DNA from: Lutraria lutraria
Lineage: Eukaryota; Mollusca; Bivalvia; Venerida; Mactridae
Direction of reading: 5' to 3'
Length of the DNA: 64,000 bases
NCBI GenBank assembly: GCA_964023205.1
Contig: OZ026835.1
Coordinates: 40,831,083-40,895,082, forward strand
Position numbers and translations under genes: made by a program. Positions 1 through 10,504 of the stretch are shown here, piece after piece (position 1 is the first letter of the stretch; the number at the start of each line of letters is the position of its first letter). The notes under the pieces are model-generated. The model saw only the letters and a list, made by a program, of their open reading frames with translations, was not told where the DNA came from and ran no database searches.

Positions 1-2370
1 TTCATATACTATTATTTTCAAATTGAAAATTTGCCTTGTACTGAAGTATTTAATGTCTAAATTAAAATTCACTTTTGAATATGTTTGGCATTGTTACATC
101 CTCCAAGATTTTTGGAAACATTCTATGAATGTAAAATTAAGAAAAAAGTCAAGGTCATTTTTTGGAAGAGTACAAAATTGAAGAGTTGAGGTTCCACATA
201 TTTATCACAATTTGTTAGTTTTGCATGTTAGAGAAAAAGGGAATATTATGTATTTTATAGTATTTTTTGCTGTTTATTGCGATTGTATATAAGTAGTTAG
301 TTAGGTTTTTACTTAAATTTTCTTCCATTTAGATACAACGTCACCTACCGATTTATTGTTGATATATTTGTTTACCCACTTGTTCTCATAGCAATATGAT
401 TTTGTCATATTTTTTTGTCTTGTTTGATTGTAAAATGTATTGTAAAAAATATTGAGCTGTCTGTTATCTTGTAATTGATTCTGTTATACAGAACAGGGAC
501 TGCAGGTATTTCAAGAAGACAGACAATAATTCCGTGCTTTGGATTTAGGAAAGTATCATTTAGGTTGCTGGTAACCTATATTTAAAACTGGAGTCTCTCA
601 GCTGTTGCCATGCTTCCCCATGATCCCCCATGTTTTCACTTTTATTTTCGGTTTAAAATTTTTAATCTTCGAAAAAAAACATTATATTCAATGATGTAAC
701 AAGGATCAGTACTTGACTTTGTTTATACTAGAGTTATTTCCCTTTGATACTTGTGCAGATACAAAAGTTAGAAATTCAATGAAAATACAGATTTCAGTTA
801 ATCAATGAAATAGTCAAATTTGACACTGAAGTTAAGCATATGATTTGCTTTTTGGTTGCTAGGCACCAAGGGAATATTGCAACCAATTTCAGTGAAATCT
901 GGGTATTTTTGATGATTTTATGTACATAAATGCAATGAATTTGATATTACCTATGTATGCACTGGTATGGCTGTTTTTGCCATGATATTGCCTTTTTATT
1001 GAAGTCTAAACTTGTGTACATATATGATTTGGTTAAACTTTCTTATGCAGTAGAATTTTGAGCATATCAATTTATATTTATGAAAGTGCAATATGTAGTT
1101 CTATATGATATCCAGGAGTGGTGGTAAAATGTCTTATTTTCCCTTAGATTCATGTTTGTTTGGATCTTTCTTACAATCATCACTCCTTGATATACCTTTT
1201 TGCTTCTCTGTGTGTGCCTTTTTGTGCTTGTTATATAATTTGTTTTTATCATTGTTAATATATATATATGAAATGTGTTGTCCTGATGATTATTATTTTG
1301 TTATATACATGTAAACTATTTATTACATAGTTTTCTGTCTGTCTGAAAGATGCTTTTTTAAAATCTCAAATTATTATGTTAACAAAGAAGCTGATCTGGA
1401 TTGATGTACTTTGGTAAAATAAGCTTATATTTATTCTAACAATTAAGCTTGCATGTCAAATTATCAAACAAGTTAAGTAGTAATGGAATCTAATGTATTT
1501 TGAAAGAATATGATCCTACTGTCAATGCAATGGTCACCTTGTATGAAATAAGCCAATCGACTAGGATAAACAAATGCTATGAGCTAGTATGAAAATGTAT
1601 TTTGGATAACATTATGTATTGAGATATGCACAAGTCTTGTTAAATTTGCAATATTTTAACTGCTAGGTGTTAATCCTGTATATTGTTAATAATTGTATGC
1701 CTTTGACCCCTTTTGTCCCCCTAATTTTTCAGGCCCTGTCCTTGGTGTGCTTCCAGCATTGTGGTAATGTGTATAAATTTATCAATATTTGTTTGTCTTC
1801 CAAAAATCTTTATAATTATAATGTCTTCAAACACTGTTGTACATGTATTACGAAGCACAATAAAGCCAAGTTGTCTTGTCCTGGGTGTATTTCGTAACTT
1901 CATTGTCACATGGACTTGACTTATGGCTTTGTCAAATGTTTGCAAATTTTAACTTAAGCATATTCCCTTTAAGAAGATGTGTGGTAAATTCACTGAATGT
2001 TCTCTTAAAGTGTTATTCATGTTCAACACTGCCAGGTTTACAAGTTATGTACAGTCAACATTTTGACACAAATCAGGTTTTATAAGACATTAATTGGCAT
2101 CCTGGTGATAACAAATGTCATTTATGCCTAACAGTTCACTAATTGTCAAAACATGAGATATTTAAATCTGTTTTAAAATTACATTTATGAAACACGTGCT
2201 GTTTATTTTTTTCTTCCTTTAAATTACTAAGAACTACTTGTAATTGCTTGATTAGTCTGGATTGCTTGATTATGCCCAGATTTAGATCTTACTTAGAAAT
2301 AAAAAACTTGGAAAATGTCTTCTGTGTTATTCTCTTTTATTTCCCTTTTTATGTGATTATTTTATCAGAA
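1..2370 (+). other. Probable 3' UTR / downstream flank of a gene lying to the left
   Basis: No convincing coding region is visible; all reading frames are short. The plus strand is T-rich and has two canonical poly(A) signals followed by GT-rich sequence: AATAAA at 1859-1864 and AATAAA at 2298-2303. This fits a long 3' UTR with alternative ends, or plain intergenic DNA. The assignment is inference, because no exon of the presumed upstream gene lies in the window. Confidence 0.35.
2298..2303 (+). terminator. Candidate poly(A) signal AATAAA
   Basis: AATAAA is followed about 15-30 bases later by a GT-rich tract (tgtcttctgtgttattc), the usual layout of a cleavage and polyadenylation site. A similar pair occurs at 1859-1864. 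No transcript evidence is available. Confidence 0.35.
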
Positions 2371-2374
2371 CTCA

Positions 2375-3475
2375 CAATGCTTTAGTACTCATAGTGCTTA
2401 GTTCTCACAATGCTCAGTACTTACAACAATCAGCCCTGAGAACTTTCAGTACTCACAACTTTCAGTACTCACAACTCTCAATACTCACAACTCTCAATAC
2501 TCACAACTGTCAGTACTCACAACTTTCAGTACTCACAATGTTCAGTACTCACAATACTCAGTACTCACAATTTTCAGTACTCACAATACTCAGTACTCAC
2601 AATACTCAGTACTCACAATGTTCAGTACTCACAACAATCAGCCCTGAGAACTTTCAGTACTCACAACTCTCAATACTCACAACTGTCAGTACTCACAACT
2701 CTCAGTACTCACAACTTTCAGTACTCACAACTTTCAGTACTCACAATGTTCAGTACTCACAATACTCAGTACTCACAATACTCAGTACTCACAATGTTCA
2801 GTACTCACAACAATCAGCCCTGAGAACTTTCAGTACTCACAACTCTCAATACTCACAACTGTCAGTACTCACAACTCTCAGTACTCACAACTTTCAGTAC
2901 TCACAACTTTCAGTACTCACAATGTTCAGTACTCACAATACTCAGTACTCACAATACTCAGTACTCACAATACTCAGTACTCACAATGTTCAGTACTCAC
3001 AACAATCAGCCCTGAGAACTTTCAGTACTCACAACTCTCAATACTCACAACTGTCAGTACTCACAACTCTCAGTACTCACAACTGTCAGTACTCACAACT
3101 TTCAGTACTCACAACTTTCAGTACTCACAACTTTCAGTACTCACAATGTTCAGTACTCACAATACTCAGTACTCACAATGTTCAGTACTCACAATACTCA
3201 GTACTCACAATACTCAGTACTCACAATACTCAGTACTCACAATGTTCAGTACTCACAACAATCAGCCCTGAGAACTTTCAGTACTCACAACTTTCAGTAC
3301 TCACAACTCTCAATACTCACAACTGTCAGTACTCACAACTTTCAGTACTCACAACTTTCAGTACTCAACAATGTTCAGTACTCACAACAATCAGCCCTGA
3401 GAACTTTCAGTACTCACAATACTAAGTACTCACAACTTTCAGTACTCAGAACTGTGGACTTTTAGTACTCACAAC
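2375..3475. repeat. 16-bp minisatellite (CAGTACTCACAAnnnt) with higher-order structure
   Basis: About 68 head-to-tail copies of a 16-bp unit CAGTACTCACAA followed by four variable bases (ctTT, ctCT, ctGT, tgTT, taCT). A marker variant containing CAGCCCTGAGAACTTT recurs at 2431, 2639, 2815, 3007, 3263 and 3392. Its spacings are 13, 11, 12 and 16 units, then 8 units plus one base, so larger blocks have been duplicated. Because 16 is 1 modulo 3, three units (48 bp) read as a 16-residue periodic peptide, giving an uninterrupted frame of 343 codons on the plus strand. A one-base insertion near 3367 shifts the frame. The frame is best seen as a by-product of the repeat. Confidence 0.93.
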
Positions 3476-3481
3476 TCTACA

Positions 3482-3706
3482 TTGGCATAGCTACCTATAG
3501 GTACTGTAGGTATATGCCTACACTTTTTCTAACAAAAAATAACAATGGGAAAAATGCAGTAAAAATGAATAGTTGGGGGCTGATAGAAAGGACCATCAGA
3601 GCTTAAACAAAGTATACATGCAGAACTGCAAGAACAATCTACGGTGAAAAATGCCCCCTCAGAAAGATGCCTATACATTATTATAGGACAATCAATGCCC
3701 CTGACA
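3482..3706 (+). mobile_element. MITE of a GCGTAGC-type (hAT-like) family, copy A
   Basis: The segment starts near ATAGCTACC and ends near CAATGCCCCTGACAG. Its body (TGCCTACACTTTTTCTAAC, then an A-rich stretch, then GGGGCTGA) is shared with copies at 7592-7830 (opposite strand) and 7887-8264. The TIR consensus resembles CAGGGGCGTAGC, typical of hAT elements. Here the ends are degraded and no target duplication is visible. Confidence 0.55.
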
Positions 3707-3726
3707 GTCACAGACATAATTTATAA

Positions 3727-3970
3727 CAAGAGGGCCATGATGGCCCATATCGCTCACCAAAAGAAAAGATCTTTAGAGAAGAACATTATCACCTTTTTCC
3801 TATATAAATCAAGTGACCCCAGGGCGGCCAATTTTGACCCCAGGGCCATAATTTGAACAAACTAAGGAAGAGGTTCACTAGACAATGCTATGTACCAAAT
3901 ATCTAAGCTCTAGGCTTACATCCCAGTAAAGTTTCCATGAAATTGGCCAACTACTTCAGAAGGAGATGTT
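3727..3970 (+). mobile_element. 5' part of a CAAGAGGGCC bivalve repeat element
   Basis: The segment opens with CAAGAGGGCCATGATGGCC and ATATCGCTCACC, the start of the tandem-core elements found elsewhere in the window. It continues with a body (CCCAGGGCGGCCAATTTTG, CACTAGACAATG) that closely matches the element at 14869-15843. The 3' half is missing; near 3970 the sequence passes into the left arm of the large inverted duplication. It appears truncated. Confidence 0.7.
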
Positions 3971-4269
3971 GTAGGGTTCGAGGACAAACATTCCTTGTTC
4001 TTGTTCCTATTACCTTAATATCTATGGGAAACAACTCGAACTGCCTTTTGAATCCAAAATTAATTTTCCCACGGTCCTCAGACACATCTTTACATAATAT
4101 CGTTTTTCTGATTATAATCAGCTAAATAAATGTTTGATTTTTAGATAGGGATATTAGTAAGGATGTTAAATTTATGATTTGAGGCAAAAAAAATGGAAAA
4201 TAAAGGCAGAATCACATTTTATGGTTTTTAATAAGGGAGATAATATGAACGTAGTGGTATGGTAATTTG

Positions 4270-5001
4270 TAAACTGGTTCCCGTTGACTTGTGTGTACAA
4301 AGCCAACAGGTACGGCCTAAAATTTCCAGGACGCTGATTGGTCAACTTAGATCGGAATCCGGGCAGAATTCTGCCCAGGGGATCTCGCGAGACCTTACGT
4401 AATCGATGCACATTGCGCGCGTAATTTAAATAATAGAGACAGATAAGGGAACTGGATAGTTACTTTCTTATCTTGGTCGTTGGAACACTTAATTGAGTAG
4501 CATTTAGATACACACAGCGTACTTGAATGTATTTTGAAATAGAATATCGACCCTTAAAAAATATATATATTTAAGAAATATTTTGAAAATCGAGTACTAG
4601 GTCACGGTCGGTGTAGGAGAATTTTTTTCACTTATGTAGATTTTTATAATTTTTATTTATTATTCGTTAAACTGTCAAATAACATTAATCACCGTACACA
4701 ATTGCAACTTTTTGGGTGTTACAACCTGATTTTATATTCTTATAAGATTTATATAAATATGCGATGCTAATAATAAATTAAAAAGTTGTGCTCAATCTGA
4801 TACTGGACTACGTGTTTTAAAATTAATTAATGCAAACAATATCGTTGATAATCACTTGACCAGTATATTAATTATCATAGTCTCAATTTCAATACATGCA
4901 TTGATAAAATCAAGATAAGTGGCCTATTAAGAAGTTGTTATGCAATATTATGTAACACGACAGTCTCACTTCCTGTGCATCATGGAACGGGAACCAGTTT
5001 A
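4270..5001. mobile_element. 732-bp TIR transposon with 9-bp target duplication
   Basis: The ends are perfect 16-bp inverted repeats TAAACTGGTTCCCGTT and AACGGGAACCAGTTTA. The element is bracketed by the direct repeat GGTAATTTG at 4261-4269 and 5002-5010. The right arm of the surrounding inverted duplication keeps the unoccupied site: the complement of GGTAATTTG occurs once, at 7042-7050. This confirms both the boundaries and the insertion. A 9-bp duplication is typical of Mutator-like elements, but no transposase is encoded, so it is non-autonomous and the superfamily is inference. A very short relative lies at 55023-55068. Confidence 0.88.
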
Positions 5002-5359
5002 GGTAATTTGGTGCAAAATTCTCTGTAAGCTGAAAATAATTTCTTTAATATTTCTTAGATTCTTTGTCTTAGGATGATATTAAATGCATATTAATATAGA
5101 GTTATCTTTAAATAAGCCATACAAACTGAAAAAATATCGAATTTCAGAATTTGAATTTGAACAATATTATAAGTATTTGAATGAAAGTTCAAGTCTTTTC
5201 ATAACTTTTTTTATTCATTTTTTTATTTATACATGTTGTTATATCCGGGCAAACAAAGTCAGAGAGGGGATATATTAGAGTTACTCTGTCGATCGGTTGG
5301 TCGTTTCGTCTATCCACATACAGTATCACAAGTTTGTGGAGCCAACAACTTCCACATTC

Positions 5360-5830
5360 CTTAAGCGATTGTAATGAAACTTGAAATATGTTATTGGTGT
5401 GCAAGACACATTTCCATGCCCAGTGATTCACACATTCGAGTGTTATGTGCCTTTGAACTTATATATAGTGTACAGTCGTCAAAGAACTTCTGTGACAAAG
5501 ATAATATAGTTATTTACTTGGATAGAGAAAGTTGGAGCAACAATAACATAACAAACTACACATAATGTCTGTACAAACACTTTAATAGTCTACGGGGGCG
5601 TAGCCATATAGTGTACAATGGCATTCTTTGCTCATAAATGTTTCACGATAAGCAAACTACTTTTATATTTTTCAAGGGATTGAATTGAAACTTGAAATAT
5701 ATTAATTTATAACCATGAAATGCAGATTTGCAAGACACATTTTTATGCCCAGTGATCCACTCATTCAAAAGTTATGTGCCCTTGAACATAGCCATATAGT
5801 ATATTATTATACCTCACGTGACTTATTTAC
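5360..5830 (+). repeat. Dispersed-repeat fragments, direct copies
   Basis: Two related segments, about 5360-5475 and 5665-5815, share GAAACTTGAAATAT, GCAAGACACATTT and ATGCCCAGTGAT motifs. They look like two copies of one dispersed repeat separated by unrelated sequence. A third related block, with GATAGAGAAAG and ACTACACATAATGT, occurs at 5517-5566 and again at 6398-6447. Confidence 0.6.
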
Positions 5831-6179
5831 TCTATAGTCTTATATGACGTCAGAGGGTGACAATCCGTAATGTTACTCTCTGACATTACATTTCGGCCCG
5901 CTTGCCATAACGAAACTGCCCTCACGCGCTCACGCAATATTACCGGGTGTCAGTTTTTATTCAATCTCTGGCGTATCGAATACTATCCTTGTCTAGACAC
6001 TTTAGGAATATAATTGTAGTTTGACATCCGGTTTTGCAGTAGACATTTTGACAGCAAATATAACTATGGTGTCAGATAGAAGCTTCGTTTCAATTTCTAA
6101 TATACTTTTCGTTATATTTGTTAACATGTTTGTTGCATTTAGTGTCTTTCTTAATTATTGTTTTGTTCGGTATAATAAA

Positions 6180-6324
6180 ATAAATATCACATCCCACATA
6201 GGGTGATAGAACGTAATGTTCACCATTGACAAAGTAATGTCAACCTCGGTTAACGCCTCGGTCGACATTACTTGTCTCGGGTGAACATTATGTTCTATCA
6301 CCCTATGTGGGATGTGATATTTAT
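6180..6324. mobile_element. Foldback MITE with about 44-bp near-perfect stem
   Basis: The left side (ATAAATATCACATCCCAC onward) is the complement of the right side (to GTGGGATGTGATATTTAT), with only scattered mismatches. A second inner stem contains GTAATGTC and GACATTAC. The centre, CCTCGG-TTAACG-CCTCGG at 6245-6262, is CG-rich in an otherwise AT-rich element. No coding potential is seen. Confidence 0.85.
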
Positions 6325-6454
6325 ATATTGTCGCATTCTTAGTGTCAAAGAGGTTGTGGGGTATTAGTCACTTCTGTAACAAAGCTCTAGTTATTTACTT
6401 GGATAGAGAAAGCCGGAGCAACAATAACATCACAAACTACACATAATGTATAGG

Positions 6455-6620
6455 CACCTTTCTAAGGTGAGCCAGGGCATCTTTTCACCGGAGACGCATT
6501 CTGCAGCCTAACTCGGTGTGCTATATAGCCTAAAATATTTTAGTTTTTCCCTGCTAGATTTGAGTTTTCAAATATCAAATGATTTTTCACAAAAGTTGCA
6601 AATGCTTCGTAGGAACTACA
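6455..6620 (-). mobile_element. Fragment of the GCGTAGC-type repeat family, inverted
   Basis: GGCATCTTTTCACC, GGAGACGCATTCTGCAGC and GTGTGCTATA motifs match, in reverse complement, the 3' half of the element at 7887-8264 (the region 8035-8215). The terminal sequences are not recognisable here. Confidence 0.6.
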
Positions 6621-7591
6621 AGTTTTAATGTATCTATTAAAGTGTTTGTACAGACATTATGTGTAGTTTGTTATGGTTTTACGTTTCATTACGATCGCTT
6701 AAGGAATGTGGAAATAGTAAAATTGCTCCACAAACTTGTGATACGGTATGCGGACTGACCAACCGACCAACCAAATCCACCGACTCCAATATTCCCCCTC
6801 TCAAACTTCGTTTGTGGGGGTATAACAAGATATATAAATAGAAAATAAATAAAAAATATGATAAGAACAACTTTCACTCAAATGCTTATAATGTTGTTCA
6901 AATTCTTAAATTCGATATTTTTTCAGTTTGTACAGCTTATTCAAAGATAACTCTATATAAATATGTATTTAATATCATCCTAAGACAAAAAATCTAAGAA
7001 ATATTGAAGAAATTATTTTCAGATTACGGAGAATTTTGCACCAAATTACCATACCATTACGTTCAAATTATCTCCCTTATTAAAAACCATAAAATGTGAT
7101 TCTGACTTTATTTTCCCGTTTTTGAGCCTCAAATCATAAATTTAACATCCTTACTATTATCCGTACATAAAAGTCAAACAATTAGGCTGATTATAATCAC
7201 AAAAATTATATTATGTAAAGATGTGTCTGAGGACCGTGGGAAAATTAATTTTGGATTCAAAAGTCAGTTCGAGTTGTTTCCCTTAGATATTAAGGTAATA
7301 TAACAAGAATGACCTTTGAACCAAAGGAATGTCTGTAGGTAATTCATCTCAAATTATGGTTTTATTTAATTTTTAAGAAAATTATTTAAATAGAAGTATA
7401 TATGTAAGGCTGTAAAATGATCCACTTTAGTGAGAAACTGCGTCTAATCTAACACAGATGTCTATAAGATTTGGTCATTTATAAATCAAATTTACATATT
7501 TCTTCCTATATATAAGCTACCTATTGTTTGTGTCTGTCTATTTGGTCTACAATAAAGATATGTTTATTCGATAAATTATGTCTGTGTCTGC

Positions 7592-7830
7592 CAGGGACGT
7601 AGCTTACCCTATAATAATATGGAGGCATTTTTTCTAAGGAAGGGGATCCGGGGCATTTTGATATGAATTTCTTGCAGTTCTGTATGTACGTTGTTTAAGC
7701 TCTGGGTACTCTCATGGTCCATTCTTCCAGCCCCTAACCATTATTTTTGCTTTTGTCGCATTGATATTTTGTGTTAACAAAAGTGTAGGCACGTGCCTAC
7801 CCTCGCGTGCCTATAGGAAGCTATGCTAGT
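7592..7830 (-). mobile_element. MITE of the GCGTAGC-type family, copy C (inverted)
   Basis: The segment starts CAGGGACGTAGC and ends near GGAAGCTATGC. Read on the minus strand, its body (shared AAGTGTAGGC, AGGGGCTGG and ATGGACCAT features) matches copies A and D. Together with copy D it forms an inverted pair only about 55 bp apart. Confidence 0.65.
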
Positions 7831-7886
7831 GATATATATAGAAAATATTACAATTACAATTAGCCATATTCAACTTATCACAAACA

Positions 7887-8264
7887 CAGGCGTAGCTTCC
7901 TTTGTGCAATGTAGGCATGCGTGCACACTTTTTCTAACAAAAAAAAAATGCAAAAAAAAACGCAATAAAAATTAATGGTTAGGGGCCAGAAGAATGGGCC
8001 ATCAGCATACACAAAGATTTAACATTGTACATGCAGTTCTTACTAAACGTTTGCAACTTTCGTGGAAAATCATTGCATAATTGAAAACTCAGAATGAATA
8101 ATTCTATCAGGGGAAAACTGCAAGATCTTCATATTCAAATATATTAGGCTATAGCACACCAGCCTATGCTGCAGAACGCGTCTCCGGCAATCTAAGGTGA
8201 AAAGATGCCCCGGACCCCCTTAGATAGGTGTCTACACATTATTATACGACAGGCTACGCCCCTG
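7887..8264 (+). mobile_element. MITE of the GCGTAGC-type family, copy D (most complete)
   Basis: This 378-bp element is bounded by CAGGCGTAGC at the left and GCTACGCCCCTG at the right, which are inverted repeats of a CAGGGGCGTAGC end typical of hAT-like elements. It contains an A-rich segment, AACGCGTCTCCGG, and ATGCCCCGGACCCCC before the right end. No open reading frame or clear 8-bp target duplication is visible. Confidence 0.7.
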
Positions 8265-8269
8265 CTCTC

Positions 8270-8635
8270 AGTACTACACAACTTTCACTCAACTGTCAGT
8301 ACTCATAACTGTCTACACAATCACAACTCATAGTACTCAACTTTTAGTATTACAACTCTAAGCACTCAACTGTCAGTACTCATAACTGTCTACACAATCA
8401 AAACTCATAGTACTCAACTTTTAGTATTACAACTCTAAGTACTCAACTATCAGTATGCAAATTCCAGCACTCACAACTCTCTAAACTCCTGTGCTAAGCA
8501 CTCAACTGTCAGTACTCATAACTGTCAGTACTGAAATTTCAGCACTAACAACTCTCTATACTAACAACTCTATCACAACTCTCAGCAATCAACTTTTAGT
8601 ATTGCAACTCTTAAGCACTCAACTTTCAGTACTTA
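8270..8635. repeat. Degenerate minisatellite related to the 2.4-3.5 kb array
   Basis: The segment has repeated TCAGTACTCATAACTGTC, TAGTACTCAACTTTTAG and AAGCACTCAACTGTCAG. A longer period of 77 bp is visible where TCAGTACTCATAACTG recurs at 8296 and 8373. The core ACTCA(C)AACT(n)TCAGT is the same as in the first array, so both probably come from one ancestral satellite separated by the intervening transposon complex. Confidence 0.8.
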
Positions 8636-8639
8636 AGGT

Positions 8640-9590
8640 TTTCAAAGTCTAATACGAAGTGTTAAGGATCATATTTTAGATATTGTCATTCTTTTGTATA
8701 TCCATTAAGACATTTACAGGTGAATTTTTAAAAACTTTTACCGTCAGTTAAGAGAGTTACAACCATTTTTGTTCCTCTACCCCTAACGTAAAACAGTACC
8801 TCAAAATCATATGAAGTCACCTTTATGAAAATTGGCCTATCTCTCTAACAAATGATACAATAAATGCAAGAATGTGTATAAGTCTAAGGGTAACCAATGT
8901 TTAGTCAATTCAAATTGTTTATACAATGTTTGGAATAACTATGTTGCAGAAAAAGTGAAAAATGTAACCCAGCCCCTTTAAGATTTGGTCAAGATTTTAG
9001 CCTTTTACCAAAAAGTAACAACTTGATAAATATCATTAAAATAAAAACTAACGGAGGGAAACAGCTGGAATTTTCTCAAAATTAACTACTATGTGTGTAT
9101 AATGTCTACACCAAATTTTAAAAAGTTTCACCGTCCGGTTTTGAAAAAAATTGTGTCAGAAATCCATAGTTACTTGATTTTCGTTAATTAACCATGTATA
9201 AATTCCAATAAACTAGACCAAAAAATTTGGAATAAATATTTTCTTCCATATTACTGTATAAATTCATGTTCTTAATACGAAACATTACCTAAAAACTAAA
9301 AATAAAAGAAAAAAGTATGGTCCCAGTGGGGTTTGAACCCATGACCCTCAGGAATATGTCAATATGTCAGTAAAATTCATGAACTTGAGTACTCTTCAAA
9401 ATGGAGGTTTCGAATTAGAGATTGAAATCCTTAACAGATTTTTGTATTGTGTGTCAGAGTGGAGAACATTTTTGCAATATAGATTACTGTGATTAATGAG
9501 TGGTAACTATTTCACATGGTCCATTTCTTTGTAAATTTTGGATTTTAGAATAACTATAGATCATGAGCACTGATTGGTACACTTAGACAA
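8640..9590. other. Intergenic, no gene seen; contains a tRNA-like segment
   Basis: AT-rich sequence without a credible open reading frame. Several stretches read like old dispersed repeats, but no boundaries could be found. The one recognisable piece is the tRNA-like B-box at 9313-9355. Confidence 0.6.
9313..9355 (-). repeat. tRNA-like 3' half (SINE head or tRNA relic)
   Basis: The minus strand reads ATGGGTTCAAACCCCA, a good T-arm/B-box match with a GGTTCAAACC core, followed by an acceptor-like CTGGGACCAT. The 5' half with an A box and D arm is not recognisable. A tRNA-derived SINE or relic is more likely than a functional tRNA. Confidence 0.45.
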
Positions 9591-9592
9591 TT

Positions 9593-10362
9593 CAGGGTCT
9601 TTCAATTGAATGGTCTGGACTCGTGCTCTTCAGGCGCTTATCTCTGTATAAACATCAAGTTGTGCTATCGATACTTAGCGGAGAGCTTTTTTTCACGCGT
9701 GTATAGATAACACACACATTTTCAATTTCCATTTAGTCAAAACAAGAGATCGAAAATTTAAAATAAAATCATGAATTAACGGAGTAATGATCTGTCTAAA
9801 ATGTGTTGCAAGCATTTCAGCGATAGATGATTATTAAAGACGGAATCACTTACTAAAAAAAGTAAAATTGGTCAAACTCAAAATGGCGACTTCGTCAAAA
9901 AGGGTCAAATTCATGTATCATTATTTCTTAGCATCGGAATCAATATGAAAAAGTAACTGCATGATTTACTTCAACAACCTTTAAAAGACATGAAATTAAT
10001 CCCGACATCATCACTCTATAACTTAAAAGGGTTATATTTACTTACGAAAAATACACGCTTTGCGACAACAATCTAGATCTGGGCTTAAAACGAGTTTTCG
10101 TCCATTTATGTACCGTCGGATTTCAACATAAATAAATGGATTTTGTCCTAAGAAATTGGTCAAATTAGAAGGAGATACTTACGATCTAACTTTTCGTGGA
10201 GCTCTACACCAATAAAATGGTTAGTAATTTGTGAATATTTGGGTATCTATTTCAATGCGATCTTCACCGTTTCACAATGACGGCCATCTTGCGCGCGACC
10301 ACGTGATCGCTACACAACGCTTTAATTTACGGAGTCCAGACCCTTCTATTTGAGTGACCCTG
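9593..10362. mobile_element. hAT-like 770-bp MITE with target duplication GACAATT
   Basis: The left end CAGGGTCTTTCAATT...GGTCTGGACTC is mirrored at the right by GAGTCCAGACC...GAGTGACCCTG. The flanks are GACAATT at 9586-9592 and GACAATT at 10363-10369, a 7-bp perfect direct repeat (8 bp with one mismatch). A CAGGG terminus and a 7-8 bp duplication fit hAT elements. There is no transposase frame. The interior includes a CG-richer patch near the right end (GCGCGCGACCACGTGATCG). Confidence 0.8.
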
Positions 10363-10504
10363 GACAATTGTAACATTCCAGTGCATGGGATTGGTTATAC
10401 AACTGACTTTGACTGCGCTTGTGCTTTACCCTTACCACACGCTTTTCAAGAGCCAAAATAAAAAAAATAAACAAGTTGTGTTTTATAAACACCATGCCCC
10501 CTCC

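Larger units (their letters stand above)
3975..7345. repeat. Large imperfect inverted duplication (3.4 kb, interrupted)
   Basis: The left arm (about 3985-5592) and right arm (about 6635-7335) are reverse complements over long stretches. Examples are the ATTAATTTTCCCACGGTCC region at 4062 against its complement near 7235, the region around 5070-5170 against 6900-6990, and 5550-5590 against 6638-6676. The left arm carries an extra 732-bp transposon (4270-5001) and about 160 bp near 5383-5544 that the right arm lacks. The centre contains direct repeats (near 5360 and 5660) and a foldback MITE. Confidence 0.75.

Noticed and set aside
2394..3425. 343-codon frame as a repetitive protein gene
   Set aside because: It is fully explained by the 16-bp tandem repeat, with 16-residue periodicity. 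It has no promoter, splice or compositional support and is broken by a one-base insertion.
2375..3475. CRISPR-like array
   Set aside because: The repeats are contiguous with no unique spacers, and the context is a eukaryotic nuclear genome. The same applies to the 22-bp arrays at 13650-14145.
9313..9355. Functional tRNA gene
   Set aside because: Only the T-arm and acceptor-like half is recognisable; no D arm or A box could be found at the right distance.
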